Part shown: positions 1 through 7,452 of the stretch, piece after piece
Position numbering within the stretch: the stretch's first letter is position 1
Layout of the letters: each line of letters starts with the position of its first letter
Assembly: GCA_963746175.1 (NCBI GenBank)
Contig: CAVVAH010000008.1
Span: forward strand, 62,001-126,000
DNA: 64,000 nt
DNA from: CAVVAH01 sp963746175
GTDB lineage: Bacteria > Actinomycetota > Actinomycetes > JACCUZ01
Direction: 5' to 3'
Notes under the pieces: generated by a model
Databases searched by the model: none
What the model saw: only the letters and a program-made list of their open reading frames with translations
Told to the model about the DNA's origin: nothing
Position numbers and translations under genes: made by a program

Positions 1-909
1 ATGGACCACACCGGGCCGGGTGGCGACTACGCGGTGATCCAGAGCGACGCCGACGACCCGCAGCCCGCGTTCGAGTTCAACAAGGCGGTGCTCTTCCCGA
101 CCTCGCAGACCTGCGGGACCACGGCCGCACCGTGCAGCTACAAGGGGAACGCGGTCGTGAACTCGGGCGCGCCGCTCGCGGCGCCGACGTTCAGCGTGAC
201 CGTGGACGCGAACCCGGGGACGACGTTCTGGGTGGTCTGCATCATCCACTCGATGATGCAGATGCGCGTCAGCGTCGTGCCGGACACCACGGCCACCACC
301 ACGCAGGCGCAGATCGACAGCACCGAGGCTGCAGTCAACGCACAGCAGCGCGACGAGGCTGCAGCAGTCATCAAGCGCCTCCAGAAGCCGACGCACCACA
401 AGACGGCTTCGGGACGCGTCGTGTGGGACGCCTACTCCGGCTTCGACGGCGACGGCTGGGGTCTCAACGCCATGTTCCCGACCACCCTGCGCATCCACAA
501 GGGTGACCGGGTGCGCTGGCACTTCGCCCAGCTGCTGGGCAACCTGCACACGGTGACGTTCCCGAGGAAGACGGCCGTCGCCCTCGCGGACACGGACTTC
601 GCCGGCGAGAACGTGCGGTGCGAGAGCCCGACCGGCGACACCGCCCCTGACGCACCACCGCCGACGTTCTGCTCCTCCGGTGCGCAGAACGTGGAGTTCG
701 AGGTCCGGGCGATCGGGATCCTCCCGCAGGGCGGTCACAAGTTCTTCGGCAAGAACACCGGCCTGCGGTCGTCCGGAGTTGCTGGCCCTGACGGGCTGAC
801 CACCGCGCCGTACGACCTGAGGTTCATGCGCGTGTCGCCCAAGAAGGGCTTCCGGTACGCGTGCGCCGTCCACGGCGGGATGATGAGCGGCACCATCATC
901 GTCAGCTGA
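1..909 (+). CDS. Two-domain cupredoxin-like secreted copper protein, 5' end cut by the window
   Basis: Two plastocyanin-like modules are visible. The first ends with C80-x2-H83-x4-M88. The second has an upstream His (H183, in NLHTVTF) and C288-x2-H291-x3-M295 close to the C-terminus, which is the usual His/Cys/His/Met type 1 copper ligand set. A His/Ala/Gln-rich linker (about residues 95-135) joins them. Cupredoxins act outside the membrane as electron carriers or oxidases, but no signal peptide is present. The ATG at base 1 is therefore probably internal and the true start lies to the left of the window. The first domain also lacks its N-terminal His ligand, which fits truncation. A strong hairpin follows the stop. 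The copper-fold assignment is secure; the substrate or redox partner is unknown. Confidence 0.72.
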   Translation: MDHTGPGGDYAVIQSDADDPQPAFEFNKAVLFPTSQTCGTTAAPCSYKGNAVVNSGAPLAAPTFSVTVDANPGTTFWVVCIIHSMMQMRVSVVPDTTATTTQAQIDSTEAAVNAQQRDEAAAVIKRLQKPTHHKTASGRVVWDAYSGFDGDGWGLNAMFPTTLRIHKGDRVRWHFAQLLGNLHTVTFPRKTAVALADTDFAGENVRCESPTGDTAPDAPPPTFCSSGAQNVEFEVRAIGILPQGGHKFFGKNTGLRSSGVAGPDGLTTAPYDLRFMRVSPKKGFRYACAVHGGMMSGTIIVS

Positions 910-936
910 GCAGCGGCAACACTCTCGCTGCGTGGC

Positions 937-973
937 CGACGGCCCCGGTCTCACGAGCAGACCGGGGCCGTCG
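937..973 (+). terminator. Strong hairpin terminator after the cupredoxin gene
   Basis: A perfect 15-bp stem (937-951 with 959-973) with a 7-nt loop lies 28 bp after the stop of the cupredoxin gene, between convergent genes. No T-tract follows, as is common for actinobacterial terminators. It could serve both strands. Confidence 0.75.
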
Positions 974-1033
974 CGTCGAGTGACACGCGATCTGCCCGGG
1001 CGAGCCGTCGCCGGTGCGTGCATCCAAGAACAC

Positions 1034-1075
1034 ACCTGGCTCTACCGATCGGTTGCCCCTGCCGACGCGACCGAT
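1034..1075. repeat. Dispersed intergenic repeat, copy A
   Basis: About 42 bp beginning ACCTGGCTCTACCGATCGG, which recurs at 60047-60091. The first 22 bp differ by one base, and both copies continue with a CCGAC...GCGACCGAT segment. The core ACCGATCGGT is a perfect palindrome, and ATCGGTTG can pair with CGACCGAT further on to form a hairpin. It lies between convergent genes. Its nature is unknown. Confidence 0.5.
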
Positions 1076-1098
1076 CGAGCGCGGCACCTCTGCCCGCC

Positions 1099-1602
1099 TT
1101 ACACCGAGGCGTGGCTCTGGGCGTTCTCCTCGCGGCGTGGAAACGGCGGTGTGCAGCCGCTAGGGAATCGTTGCAGGTAGTCCTGGTCCTCCGGCTCCAT
1201 CTCCCAGAACCGATCGAATGGCGTGACGCGTGTCGTCGTCTTCCCGAGCCAGTGCTCGGACGCGTCGACGTCGCGGATCATCTGTTCGGCCTCGTGCTGC
1301 TGGTCGACGCTTGTGTAGAAGATCTCGGAGCGATAGATCGAGCCGACAGTCTCTGCTTCCAGATCCGGTCTGTGGACGAGGAAATACACCTCGAGCAGTC
1401 CCCGGTAGGAAAGCCGCTGTGAATCGAAGATCACTTCTACGGCTTCGGCATGACCCCCGCTGACTTCCTCCGTAGGGTTGTCGCCCGTGCCGCCGGTCCA
1501 TCCCGTTCGGGTCGCGATGACTCCGTCAGGCTGGCGCAGCAACTGCTGCATGATCCAGGCGCAACCTCCAGCGAGGACTGCGGTCTCGGCGTGGTCGCCC
1601 AT
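1099..1602 (-). CDS. msrA: Peptide-methionine (S)-S-oxide reductase, MsrA-like, atypical active site
   Basis: The 167-aa product matches MsrA over its whole length: an N-terminal catalytic Cys region, a WTGG turn, an SGGHAEAVEV segment, a VGSIYRSEIF block and a C-terminal DVDAS...FWE..P..QDYL region. MsrA reduces methionine S-sulfoxide in oxidised proteins using a nucleophilic Cys in a GCFWG motif. Here that motif reads GCAWI, so the Cys is kept but the neighbouring Phe and Gly are replaced. A second Cys near the C-terminus (SGCT) could resolve the sulfenic acid. The start at 1602 is chosen because a GAAGGGG ribosome site precedes it and it gives the normal family length; the reading frame extends further upstream without family similarity. 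Activity is likely but substrate preference may differ. Confidence 0.78.
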   Translation of the reverse strand: MGDHAETAVLAGGCAWIMQQLLRQPDGVIATRTGWTGGTGDNPTEEVSGGHAEAVEVIFDSQRLSYRGLLEVYFLVHRPDLEAETVGSIYRSEIFYTSVDQQHEAEQMIRDVDASEHWLGKTTTRVTPFDRFWEMEPEDQDYLQRFPSGCTPPFPRREENAQSHASV

Positions 1603-1895
1603 GTCCAGCCCCTTCGTCCCATGAACATCCGCGCACGCCCTGTGGTCCGATCGAAACATGAGAACGTCGGCCGTCGGCATCACGGACGTGGAAAGGGATG
1701 CGCTCACCCCGTGATAGGGCAACCGATGGGCGACGTCAAGCGTCCACGTGATCGGCGCAAGGCCGGCCCGACGTACTTCGCCCGACAGTCCTGGCACCAC
1801 CGATCCGTTCGACCGCCCGCGCGCTCAGGATCCACGCCATGCGTTCCTCGACCGGGCCGCACCAGTAACCCAGCTGGCTGAATCCCAGCAGTTGT

Positions 1896-2714
1896 TCAAT
1901 GGTTCCTGACCACGGCGCTTAGCACGCGTCGAACGGTCGCGACCGAGACAGCTGGCACATCTTGGTAGACGTTGTGACCTGACCCGGACACGACGGTGGC
2001 GGTGCCGTGCGGGGCGAGCGCCGCGAACGCCGCCTGGTCGGCGCCCCAACGCGCCTCCACCCTCGGACTCCACACCCTGCCGGCGGCGTACACGGCGGGA
2101 TCGTGCCGGAGGATCTCGAAGGGAATGTCTGGCCACGTGGTGATCTGCCCGGCCTGGTCGGCGCTGGTGGAGCCGTCCCATTCGGGTCTGAACTCTCTGT
2201 CATCGAACTTCCTGGCGAAGGAGGTAACGGTGGGGTCGAAGAGCACGACACCGGCGACGTCGTCGGGGTGCTCGCCGACATAGAGGCGGATCGTGAGGCC
2301 GGCGATGCTGTGGCCGACCAGGATCACCGGCCTCGGCACTGCTGCGGCAGTCAACGTGCCGTCGAGGGAGGACGCTGCCCGGGCGGCGGTCATCATCGAG
2401 GCCCCGGTGGAATGCCCCACGCCGGGGTAGTCCCACGCGCAGGTCCGGACATCGGGCCCGAGTGCGGTGCGGAGCTTGGCCCAGGTCGTCGTCGTGAAGC
2501 CGAGGCCGCCGAGGAGGACCAGCGTCGGCGAGCCGGCCCCCTGGCACTGCAGGTGCGCCGTCTCGCCGTCGACGTGGTAGAGATCGCCGGCTCGGGCAGG
2601 CGCTTCAGTCGGCGAGCCGCCGCAGGCCGCCAGAAGAAGGCCGGAGAATGCCGCCACCGCCAGCTGGCTGGCTGCCCGCCATGCGCCGAACCGACCGACC
2701 AGGTTCGATCTCAC
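1896..2714 (-). CDS. Alpha/beta-hydrolase lipoprotein
   Basis: The 272-aa protein starts with a lipoprotein signal peptide whose lipobox LLAAC places the acylated Cys at residue 31, so it should be tethered outside the membrane. The rest is an alpha/beta-hydrolase fold: an oxyanion region LLGGLG near residue 70, the nucleophile elbow GHSIAG with Ser136, an acidic residue in VVLFDPTV, and a catalytic His in GSGHNVYQD near residue 256. The ATG overlaps the stop of the upstream M23 peptidase gene by 4 bp, so the two are probably translationally coupled and may act on the envelope together. The substrate (ester, lipid or lactone) cannot be told from sequence. Confidence 0.75.
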   Translation of the reverse strand: MRSNLVGRFGAWRAASQLAVAAFSGLLLAACGGSPTEAPARAGDLYHVDGETAHLQCQGAGSPTLVLLGGLGFTTTTWAKLRTALGPDVRTCAWDYPGVGHSTGASMMTAARAASSLDGTLTAAAVPRPVILVGHSIAGLTIRLYVGEHPDDVAGVVLFDPTVTSFARKFDDREFRPEWDGSTSADQAGQITTWPDIPFEILRHDPAVYAAGRVWSPRVEARWGADQAAFAALAPHGTATVVSGSGHNVYQDVPAVSVATVRRVLSAVVRNH

Positions 2715-4174
2715 GGCGCGAGTGCTCGGACGAGGTCACCGGTGCGAACCCCACGGTCGTCTCCCCAGGGCCAGGCACCGCCTCGAGTGATGTGGACACT
2801 TCGGAACACGATGGGGTAGGTACGCTCGGCGTCCGCGCCCGCCGGTGAGTCCTGGACCTGCAGGTGCAGGTGCGGCTGGTTCGAGTGGCCGCTGTTGCCG
2901 ACGGCTGCGAGCGGTTGGCCCTGACGCACGATGTCGCCGACGCTGACAATGACGCTGTCCTGCCCGAGGTGGGCCATCGACACGTAACGGCCGCCGCCGA
3001 TGTCCAGCAGCAGGTGGTTGGCGTGGTCGCCGTTCGTGCCGGGTGGTGTGTCGGGGTAGGAGTCGGTCACGTCGACGATCCGTCCGTCGGCCGGCGCGAG
3101 CACTGACATCCCGAAGCCCGCGTAGCCGTCGAGGGGAGCAGCATCTCCGCCGGTGTGCGTGCGTTCGTTGACCCCGAGACGGACGAAGTCGACAGCGTTG
3201 CTCTCGTTCGGGGAGTGACCGTTGAGCAGGACACTGCGGCCTCCGTTGAACACGAACCACTCGCCGGCCAGTGGCGAGTCGAGCACAACCGCATCAGTGG
3301 GAGGCCCGCTTATCTGGACGAGCTGGAGCGCGAGGTAACCCGACAGCAGAGCGACGACCAGGTTGGTGGCGACGTGCACGCGGCGGCGAGGAAAGGCCGC
3401 CAGCCCTGCCATCAGGACCAGACCGGCTGCGAAGACCGTGATCACGGCGTCGAACTGGGCAACGGTCAAGGAGAACCCGATCCGGGCAAAGTGCGCACCG
3501 CCGGCGGTCAGGACCCCGAAGAGCAACGCGCAGCACAGCCAGATGTTCACCCCCTGCAGCAGGTGCGCCCGCAGGTCCCGGCGAAGCGGGTGGTGCAGCA
3601 ACCCAAACTCGATCCGCCCCCGGCGAATGCCCCAGGCTCGGGACGCAGCCAGCGTGAGGGGCACAACGACGCACACCGCCGTCATCTCGTTGAAGCTCTG
3701 CCCATACGCGTAGTGGAGATCGACGAAGACCACCAGGCCCCAGAGGGCCAGGATCAAGCTGCGTCTGGTCACCACGACCGTGCGCTGCGGGGCATCGCCG
3801 GCGGAGACCTGAAGCGCGAGCGGCATGGCCATCAGGGCGGCGGCAAGCACCACGAGTGTCGATTCGGTGAGTTCGAGATGCCACAGCCAGAACCCAGCGA
3901 AGGCGGCCGACATGGCTGCGGCCAGCCCGAGATTCCGCAGGGTCAGGCTGACCCCCCGCCCACTGTCGTCCCCGTCGGAATCGGTGCTCAAGGCGAGCAG
4001 CAGACCACACGGGATCAGCCCGTCCAGTCCCAGTGCAAGCAGCGCAGCCACGAACACGACGACGGAAAGAACCGTCAGAACCAGTCGGCCTCGACGCCCG
4101 GCAGGTCGGGCAGGCAGGGGCCGGAGCGCCTCGTTGTCCGCGCGGAGAGAGTGGGCAAAGACCGAGTGCGTCAC
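2711..4174 (-). CDS. Multi-pass membrane protein with C-terminal M23 metallopeptidase domain
   Basis: The 487-aa protein has about eight hydrophobic segments in the first ~290 residues. An extracytoplasmic domain follows and ends in an M23 (LytM/peptidase M23) module. The C-terminal motif GHSNQPHLHLQVQ carries the HxH zinc-binding pair, and the preceding GDHANHLLLDIGGG..SMAHLGQ segment fits the rest of the M23 fold. M23 enzymes usually cut peptidoglycan cross-links. Fusion to a large membrane region is less common and suggests a membrane-fixed enzyme or sensor. It shares 4 bp with the downstream lipoprotein hydrolase. The start is a GTG at 4174; no clear ribosome site is seen, so the N-terminus is uncertain by some residues. 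Confidence 0.72.
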   Translation of the reverse strand: MTHSVFAHSLRADNEALRPLPARPAGRRGRLVLTVLSVVVFVAALLALGLDGLIPCGLLLALSTDSDGDDSGRGVSLTLRNLGLAAAMSAAFAGFWLWHLELTESTLVVLAAALMAMPLALQVSAGDAPQRTVVVTRRSLILALWGLVVFVDLHYAYGQSFNEMTAVCVVVPLTLAASRAWGIRRGRIEFGLLHHPLRRDLRAHLLQGVNIWLCCALLFGVLTAGGAHFARIGFSLTVAQFDAVITVFAAGLVLMAGLAAFPRRRVHVATNLVVALLSGYLALQLVQISGPPTDAVVLDSPLAGEWFVFNGGRSVLLNGHSPNESNAVDFVRLGVNERTHTGGDAAPLDGYAGFGMSVLAPADGRIVDVTDSYPDTPPGTNGDHANHLLLDIGGGRYVSMAHLGQDSVIVSVGDIVRQGQPLAAVGNSGHSNQPHLHLQVQDSPAGADAERTYPIVFRSVHITRGGAWPWGDDRGVRTGDLVRALAP

Positions 4175-4297
4175 GGGGATGTCCAGCTGCGCGATCTCAT
4201 GACCTGAGCGTGTGGCCCCAGCCCACGAGCCACAAGGACACGCTGTTGACGATGCCGGCCATCCACGGCGGGCCTACGCTGCGCGCATGGACACCCG

Positions 4298-5260
4298 GTG
4301 AACGACCCCCGGGTCGTGATCGTGACCTTCGACTCGGCCCAGATCCTCGACGTCACAGGGCCCCTGGAGGTGTTCTCCAGCGCCTCGCGGTTCGTGCCCG
4401 GCGTGCGCTACCAGACCGAGGTCGTCAGCGCCCCGGGCGGCCTGGTGCGCGCCAGCTGCGGCCTGGAGTTCGCGTCGTCACCCATCTCCCAGGTGCGTAC
4501 CCCCATCGACACGTTGGTCGTCGCTGGCGGCACCGGCATGTACGCCGCGGTGGCCGACGACCATCTGCTGCACCACGTGCGACGGCTGGCCGGCGGCGCC
4601 CGGCGAGTCACCTCGGTGTGCTCCGGCGCTTTCGTGCTCGCGGCGGCAGGCCTGCTGGACGGGCGGCGAGCCACCACTCACTGGGCCGCATGCGACCTGC
4701 TCGGCACCAACTACTCCGCAGTCACCGTGGACCCCGACGCGATCTACGTCCACGACGGGAACGTGTGGACCTCAGCGGGCGTGACCGCCGGCATCGACCT
4801 GACACTCGCGCTAGTCGCCGACGACCACGGCCACCGAGCCGCTGCCACGGTGGCCCGGCACCTGGTCGTCTACCTCCAGCGTTCCGGCGGCCAGGCCCAG
4901 TTCTCCGCCGTGATGGCCGGCCAAGCCGCCGACACCCAGCCCATCCGCGACCTGCTGTCCTGGCTGCGCGACAACCTCGACGCCGATCTGTCACTGGCCG
5001 CCCTGGCCCGGCAGATCAACCTGTCCGAACGCCAGTTCACCCGCGTCTTCAAGGCGGAAGTAGGAACCACAGCCGCAGACCACGTCGAAGCCGTCCGCCT
5101 CGAGTCCGCGTGCCGTCTGCTGGAGACCACGAACAGCTCGATCGAGAAGGTTGCCAAGACCTGCGGCTTCGGCACCCCCGAGACCATGAACCGCACCTTC
5201 CGGCGCCGGCTCAACACCACACCCGGAGACCACCGTCACCACTTCAGCGGCAACACCTGA
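4298..5260 (+). CDS. GlxA-family transcriptional regulator (DJ-1/PfpI domain plus AraC helix-turn-helix)
   Basis: Residues about 1-190 form a DJ-1/PfpI-like domain: DSAQILDVTGPLEVF at the N-terminus and the SVCSGAFVLAAAGLLDGRRATTHW nucleophile-elbow region, with Cys in the CSG position. Residues about 215-315 are an AraC-type DNA-binding region with two helix-turn-helix motifs (LSLAALARQINLSERQFTRVF and SIEKVAKTCGFGTPETMNRTF). Family members sense small nitrogenous or carbonyl metabolites and control nearby catabolic genes. No such operon is adjacent, so the target is unknown. The GTG start is preceded by a four-codon ATG mini-ORF (4287-4301) whose TGA overlaps the GTG; the -10-like TACGCT sits 6 nt before that ATG. 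Confidence 0.82.
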   Translation: MNDPRVVIVTFDSAQILDVTGPLEVFSSASRFVPGVRYQTEVVSAPGGLVRASCGLEFASSPISQVRTPIDTLVVAGGTGMYAAVADDHLLHHVRRLAGGARRVTSVCSGAFVLAAAGLLDGRRATTHWAACDLLGTNYSAVTVDPDAIYVHDGNVWTSAGVTAGIDLTLALVADDHGHRAAATVARHLVVYLQRSGGQAQFSAVMAGQAADTQPIRDLLSWLRDNLDADLSLAALARQINLSERQFTRVFKAEVGTTAADHVEAVRLESACRLLETTNSSIEKVAKTCGFGTPETMNRTFRRRLNTTPGDHRHHFSGNT

Positions 5261-5439
5261 CTCGCGACACATCGATGCCACATCCGCTATAGCCGCAACG
5301 AAATTGGCACTACCGAACGGTGTTCCGACCACCGAAGTAGGACGCCCAAGGTGTACTGCCCAGGGACGTTGGTCGAGATCGTGTGGCGACACGTCTAGTG
5401 GATCTTGATGTGCGAAGACCTCCGGGCGTGGAGTGGGGA

Positions 5440-5727
5440 TCAGTCGACCACGTCGATCAGCCGGCGCAGTGCTGCGACGTGATCCCGCAGCGCCTTACTG
5501 CCGGCGCTGGTCAGCCCGATCCACGTCGTGCGTCGCCCCGCCCGAACGCCCTTCCGGCTGCGCACGTAGCCGGCGTCAGCCAGTGTCGATACGTGTTTCG
5601 ACAGCACCGAGTCACTGACTTCGAGAGCGTCCCGCAGCGTGGAGAACTCCGCCTCCGACACCGCAGACAGCGTCGTGAGCAGCTGCAGCCGGGCCGGGGC
5701 GTGGATCAGCGGGTCGAGCTCGGCCAT
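5440..5727 (-). CDS. Small winged-helix transcriptional regulator (HTH_34-like)
   Basis: The 95-aa protein is almost entirely one winged helix. It has an N-terminal AELDPLIHAPARLQLLTTL helix, a recognition region (EFSTLRDALEVSDSVLSKHVSTL) and a basic wing (RSRKGVRAGRRTTWIGLT). This matches the short winged-helix group (PF13601 type) often found beside membrane proteins. The start at 5727 is fixed by an ATGA overlap with the upstream membrane-protein gene; the longer open frame upstream lies antisense-like within that gene and has no family match. The pair of 9-3-9 inverted repeats at the operon promoter is the obvious candidate operator, so it probably represses its own operon. The effector is unknown. 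Confidence 0.8.
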   Translation of the reverse strand: MAELDPLIHAPARLQLLTTLSAVSEAEFSTLRDALEVSDSVLSKHVSTLADAGYVRSRKGVRAGRRTTWIGLTSAGSKALRDHVAALRRLIDVVD

Positions 5728-6290
5728 CAGCCGGCGATCAGCAGCGCAACGAACCCCAAACACGCGAGCGCAGCGAGGGCGGCGAACACCCGCGGCGAGG
5801 CGCCACTCGCGTGGCCGGACGGGTCGTCCCGGTAGACGTGCCACCACCGGAGGGTGCCGAACGCGTAGCTCACTCCCGCGGCCACGGCCGCTGCCGCGAC
5901 GAGCCACCAGCGCGACTCGAAGGCGGCCCACGTCGCGGCCCCGAATCCAACCATGTAGATCAGCGTTGACGTGCCCCCAGTCCCGAGGACGATCTGGCTG
6001 GATAGACCATCGACCCTGACGCCGTTGATCCGCCGGAACTGGTAAAGCAAGAGCGCTGCCACGCCCATGAGGACCGCAACCCCAGCCAGCGCCACGGCGA
6101 GCCCGGCGGTCGTTTGAGCGGCGATCCCATAGGCGCCGGCGCCCACCTGAACCGCGACAGCGGCGGCCAGTACTGGGTGCAGGCCGGTGGGCAGTCGCAG
6201 GCCCGCGGTCAGTCGTTGGCGCGCCTGATCCGCCACAGCGAGCTCGGAACGGGGATCGCCAGGATTCTGCTGCGCATGGCTACTTTCCAT
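5727..6290 (-). CDS. Five-helix membrane protein coupled to a winged-helix regulator
   Basis: The 187-aa product has a short cytoplasmic N-terminus and about five hydrophobic segments: near residues 39-57, 60-83, 104-122, 128-145 and 165-185. I do not recognise the family. The start at 6290 is preferred over an upstream in-frame codon. A promoter (TTGCCA, 17 bp, CATACT) ends 7 nt before this ATG, which points to a leaderless transcript. The regulator gene follows with a 1-bp stop/start overlap, so both are made together. A small membrane protein plus HTH_34 regulator is a recurrent pairing, but its function is not established. Confidence 0.68.
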   Translation of the reverse strand: MESSHAQQNPGDPRSELAVADQARQRLTAGLRLPTGLHPVLAAAVAVQVGAGAYGIAAQTTAGLAVALAGVAVLMGVAALLLYQFRRINGVRVDGLSSQIVLGTGGTSTLIYMVGFGAATWAAFESRWWLVAAAAVAAGVSYAFGTLRWWHVYRDDPSGHASGASPRVFAALAALACLGFVALLIAG

Positions 6291-6329
6291 GGTGGAAAGT
6301 ATGCTCGTCACTTTCCAACCTGGCAAGTA
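6281..6329 (-). promoter_or_regulatory. Leaderless promoter overlapped by two 9-3-9 operators
   Basis: Site 1 (6281-6301) is a perfect inverted repeat TACTTTCCA-N3-TGGAAAGTA. Site 2 (6309-6329) is CACTTTCCA-N3-TGGCAAGTA. Their centres are 28 bp apart. On the minus strand the -35 TTGCCA (6321-6326) and -10 CATACT (6298-6303), 17 bp apart, lie inside the two sites, and the ATG at 6290 is 7 nt past the -10. A bound repressor would cover the promoter and the start codon. The likely ligand is the winged-helix protein encoded at 5440-5727. Confidence 0.75.
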
Positions 6330-6795
6330 TCCATTGGTCTTCGGCCGGTCGCGGTCGCTTCCTTCAGCCCAGCGCTAGGGCGACCGACGCTTCACGAAAC
6401 TCTGGTGTTCCGCTCGCGATGAGGCGAATCGAGCCGTCCGAACATCGGCCCGATCCGGTCACTGACCCGAGCTGTGGGATGTCGAAGGGTGGCCGGTACT
6501 GCTCCACGGGTGTGGCGGTGCTATCCATAGAGGAGCTGCATCCACATGAAGACCTCGCCGTGCGCTCGGTGCCTGGGCCACAGGATCAGGGTTCACCAGG
6601 GCACTGTGGAGTGCCACCGCTCGATTCGGTTGAGGGCGGTGCAGGTCTCCAAACCGGCTACTCAGCGGCATGAGCGGATGCCTATCGCTGTCGCTCTTGG
6701 GCATGTCCGCCACGTGTGCCACAACCTGGTCGGTTCGTGATGATATTGCTGACTTGCCGTGCACGGGACGCGATGCGCGCCACTTTCGATAGGCA
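6330..6795. other. Intergenic stretch without a convincing gene
   Basis: Open frames exist on both strands (for example 6459-6827 minus and 6419-6673 plus) but none shows a ribosome site, domain or typical codon pattern. An 11-bp inverted repeat pair, GATGCCTATCG at 6677-6687 and its complement at 6787-6797, bounds the part next to the response-regulator stop. It may be a decayed element, but pairs of this length also arise by chance. Confidence 0.4.
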
Positions 6796-7452
6796 TCAGG
6801 CTTTGATGCGCTTCGCTTCATAGGCATACATGGCGATCTCGACCCGGTTCCTCGCGCCGAGCTTGTTCATGAGGCTGGCCAGGTGGGTCTTGACGGTGCT
6901 GAGACTGATGTGGAGCGCACTGGCGATCTCGGCGTTGGTCAGGCCCCGAGCCACGGTGACCAGGACCTCCTCCTCCCGCGCGGTCAACGGCTCGATCGGC
7001 TGGCGCAGCGGCTCACTCGTCGGTAGGTCGGCGAACGCAGCCAGCAGGCGGACGGTGACGCTGGGAGCTATCAGTGCCTCACCGTTGGCGGCGGCATGGA
7101 CCGCCTGGCTGAGCAGCTCAGGTCCCGCGTCCTTGAGCAGGAAGCCGCGTGCGCCCGCCTTGAGCGCGCCGTGAACGTACTCGTCGAGGTCGAACGTCGT
7201 GATGACCACCACCGCGAGGGGGTCCGGGACGTCCGGCCCGGCTAGCGCGCGCGTGGCCTTCAGCCCGTCGAGCTCGGGCATCCGGATGTCGAACAGGCAC
7301 ACATCGGGCCGCAGCTCCCGGGCCAGCGACACCGCCTCCCGACCGTTCGTCGCCTCACCCACCACCTGGATGCCAGGCTGCGCGTCCAGGATCATGCGCA
7401 GCCCGGTCCGGACCAGCTCCTGGTCGTCGGCGACAAGTACGCGGATGGTCAT
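6796..7452 (-). CDS. NarL/LuxR-family response regulator
   Basis: The 218-aa protein has a receiver domain (residues about 3-120) with the acidic pair D9-D10, phospho-acceptor D55 in LFDIRMP, Thr in VVITTF and Lys in LLKDAG. A LuxR-type helix-turn-helix follows (about 150-212; LTAREEEVLVTVARGLTNAEIASALHIS). It overlaps the histidine kinase gene by 4 bp, forming one two-component operon. The divergent ABC exporter 330 bp beyond the kinase is a likely target, by analogy with many actinobacterial systems; no direct sequence proof is visible. Confidence 0.92.
   Translation of the reverse strand: MTIRVLVADDQELVRTGLRMILDAQPGIQVVGEATNGREAVSLARELRPDVCLFDIRMPELDGLKATRALAGPDVPDPLAVVVITTFDLDEYVHGALKAGARGFLLKDAGPELLSQAVHAAANGEALIAPSVTVRLLAAFADLPTSEPLRQPIEPLTAREEEVLVTVARGLTNAEIASALHISLSTVKTHLASLMNKLGARNRVEIAMYAYEAKRIKA

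Noticed and set aside
5308..5335. SOS-box-like CCGAACGGTGTTCCGA between the GlxA regulator and the winged-helix gene
   Set aside because: The half-sites are three bases apart, not four, and it lies between gene ends rather than upstream of a start.
6677..6797. Possible 121-bp mobile element bounded by 11-bp inverted repeats
   Set aside because: No target duplication or internal gene, and about two such pairs are expected by chance in this window; the right repeat overlaps a response-regulator stop codon.
6459..6827. A 122-codon minus-strand frame in the gap before the response regulator
   Set aside because: No ribosome site, no family match and irregular composition; overlaps the regulator stop.
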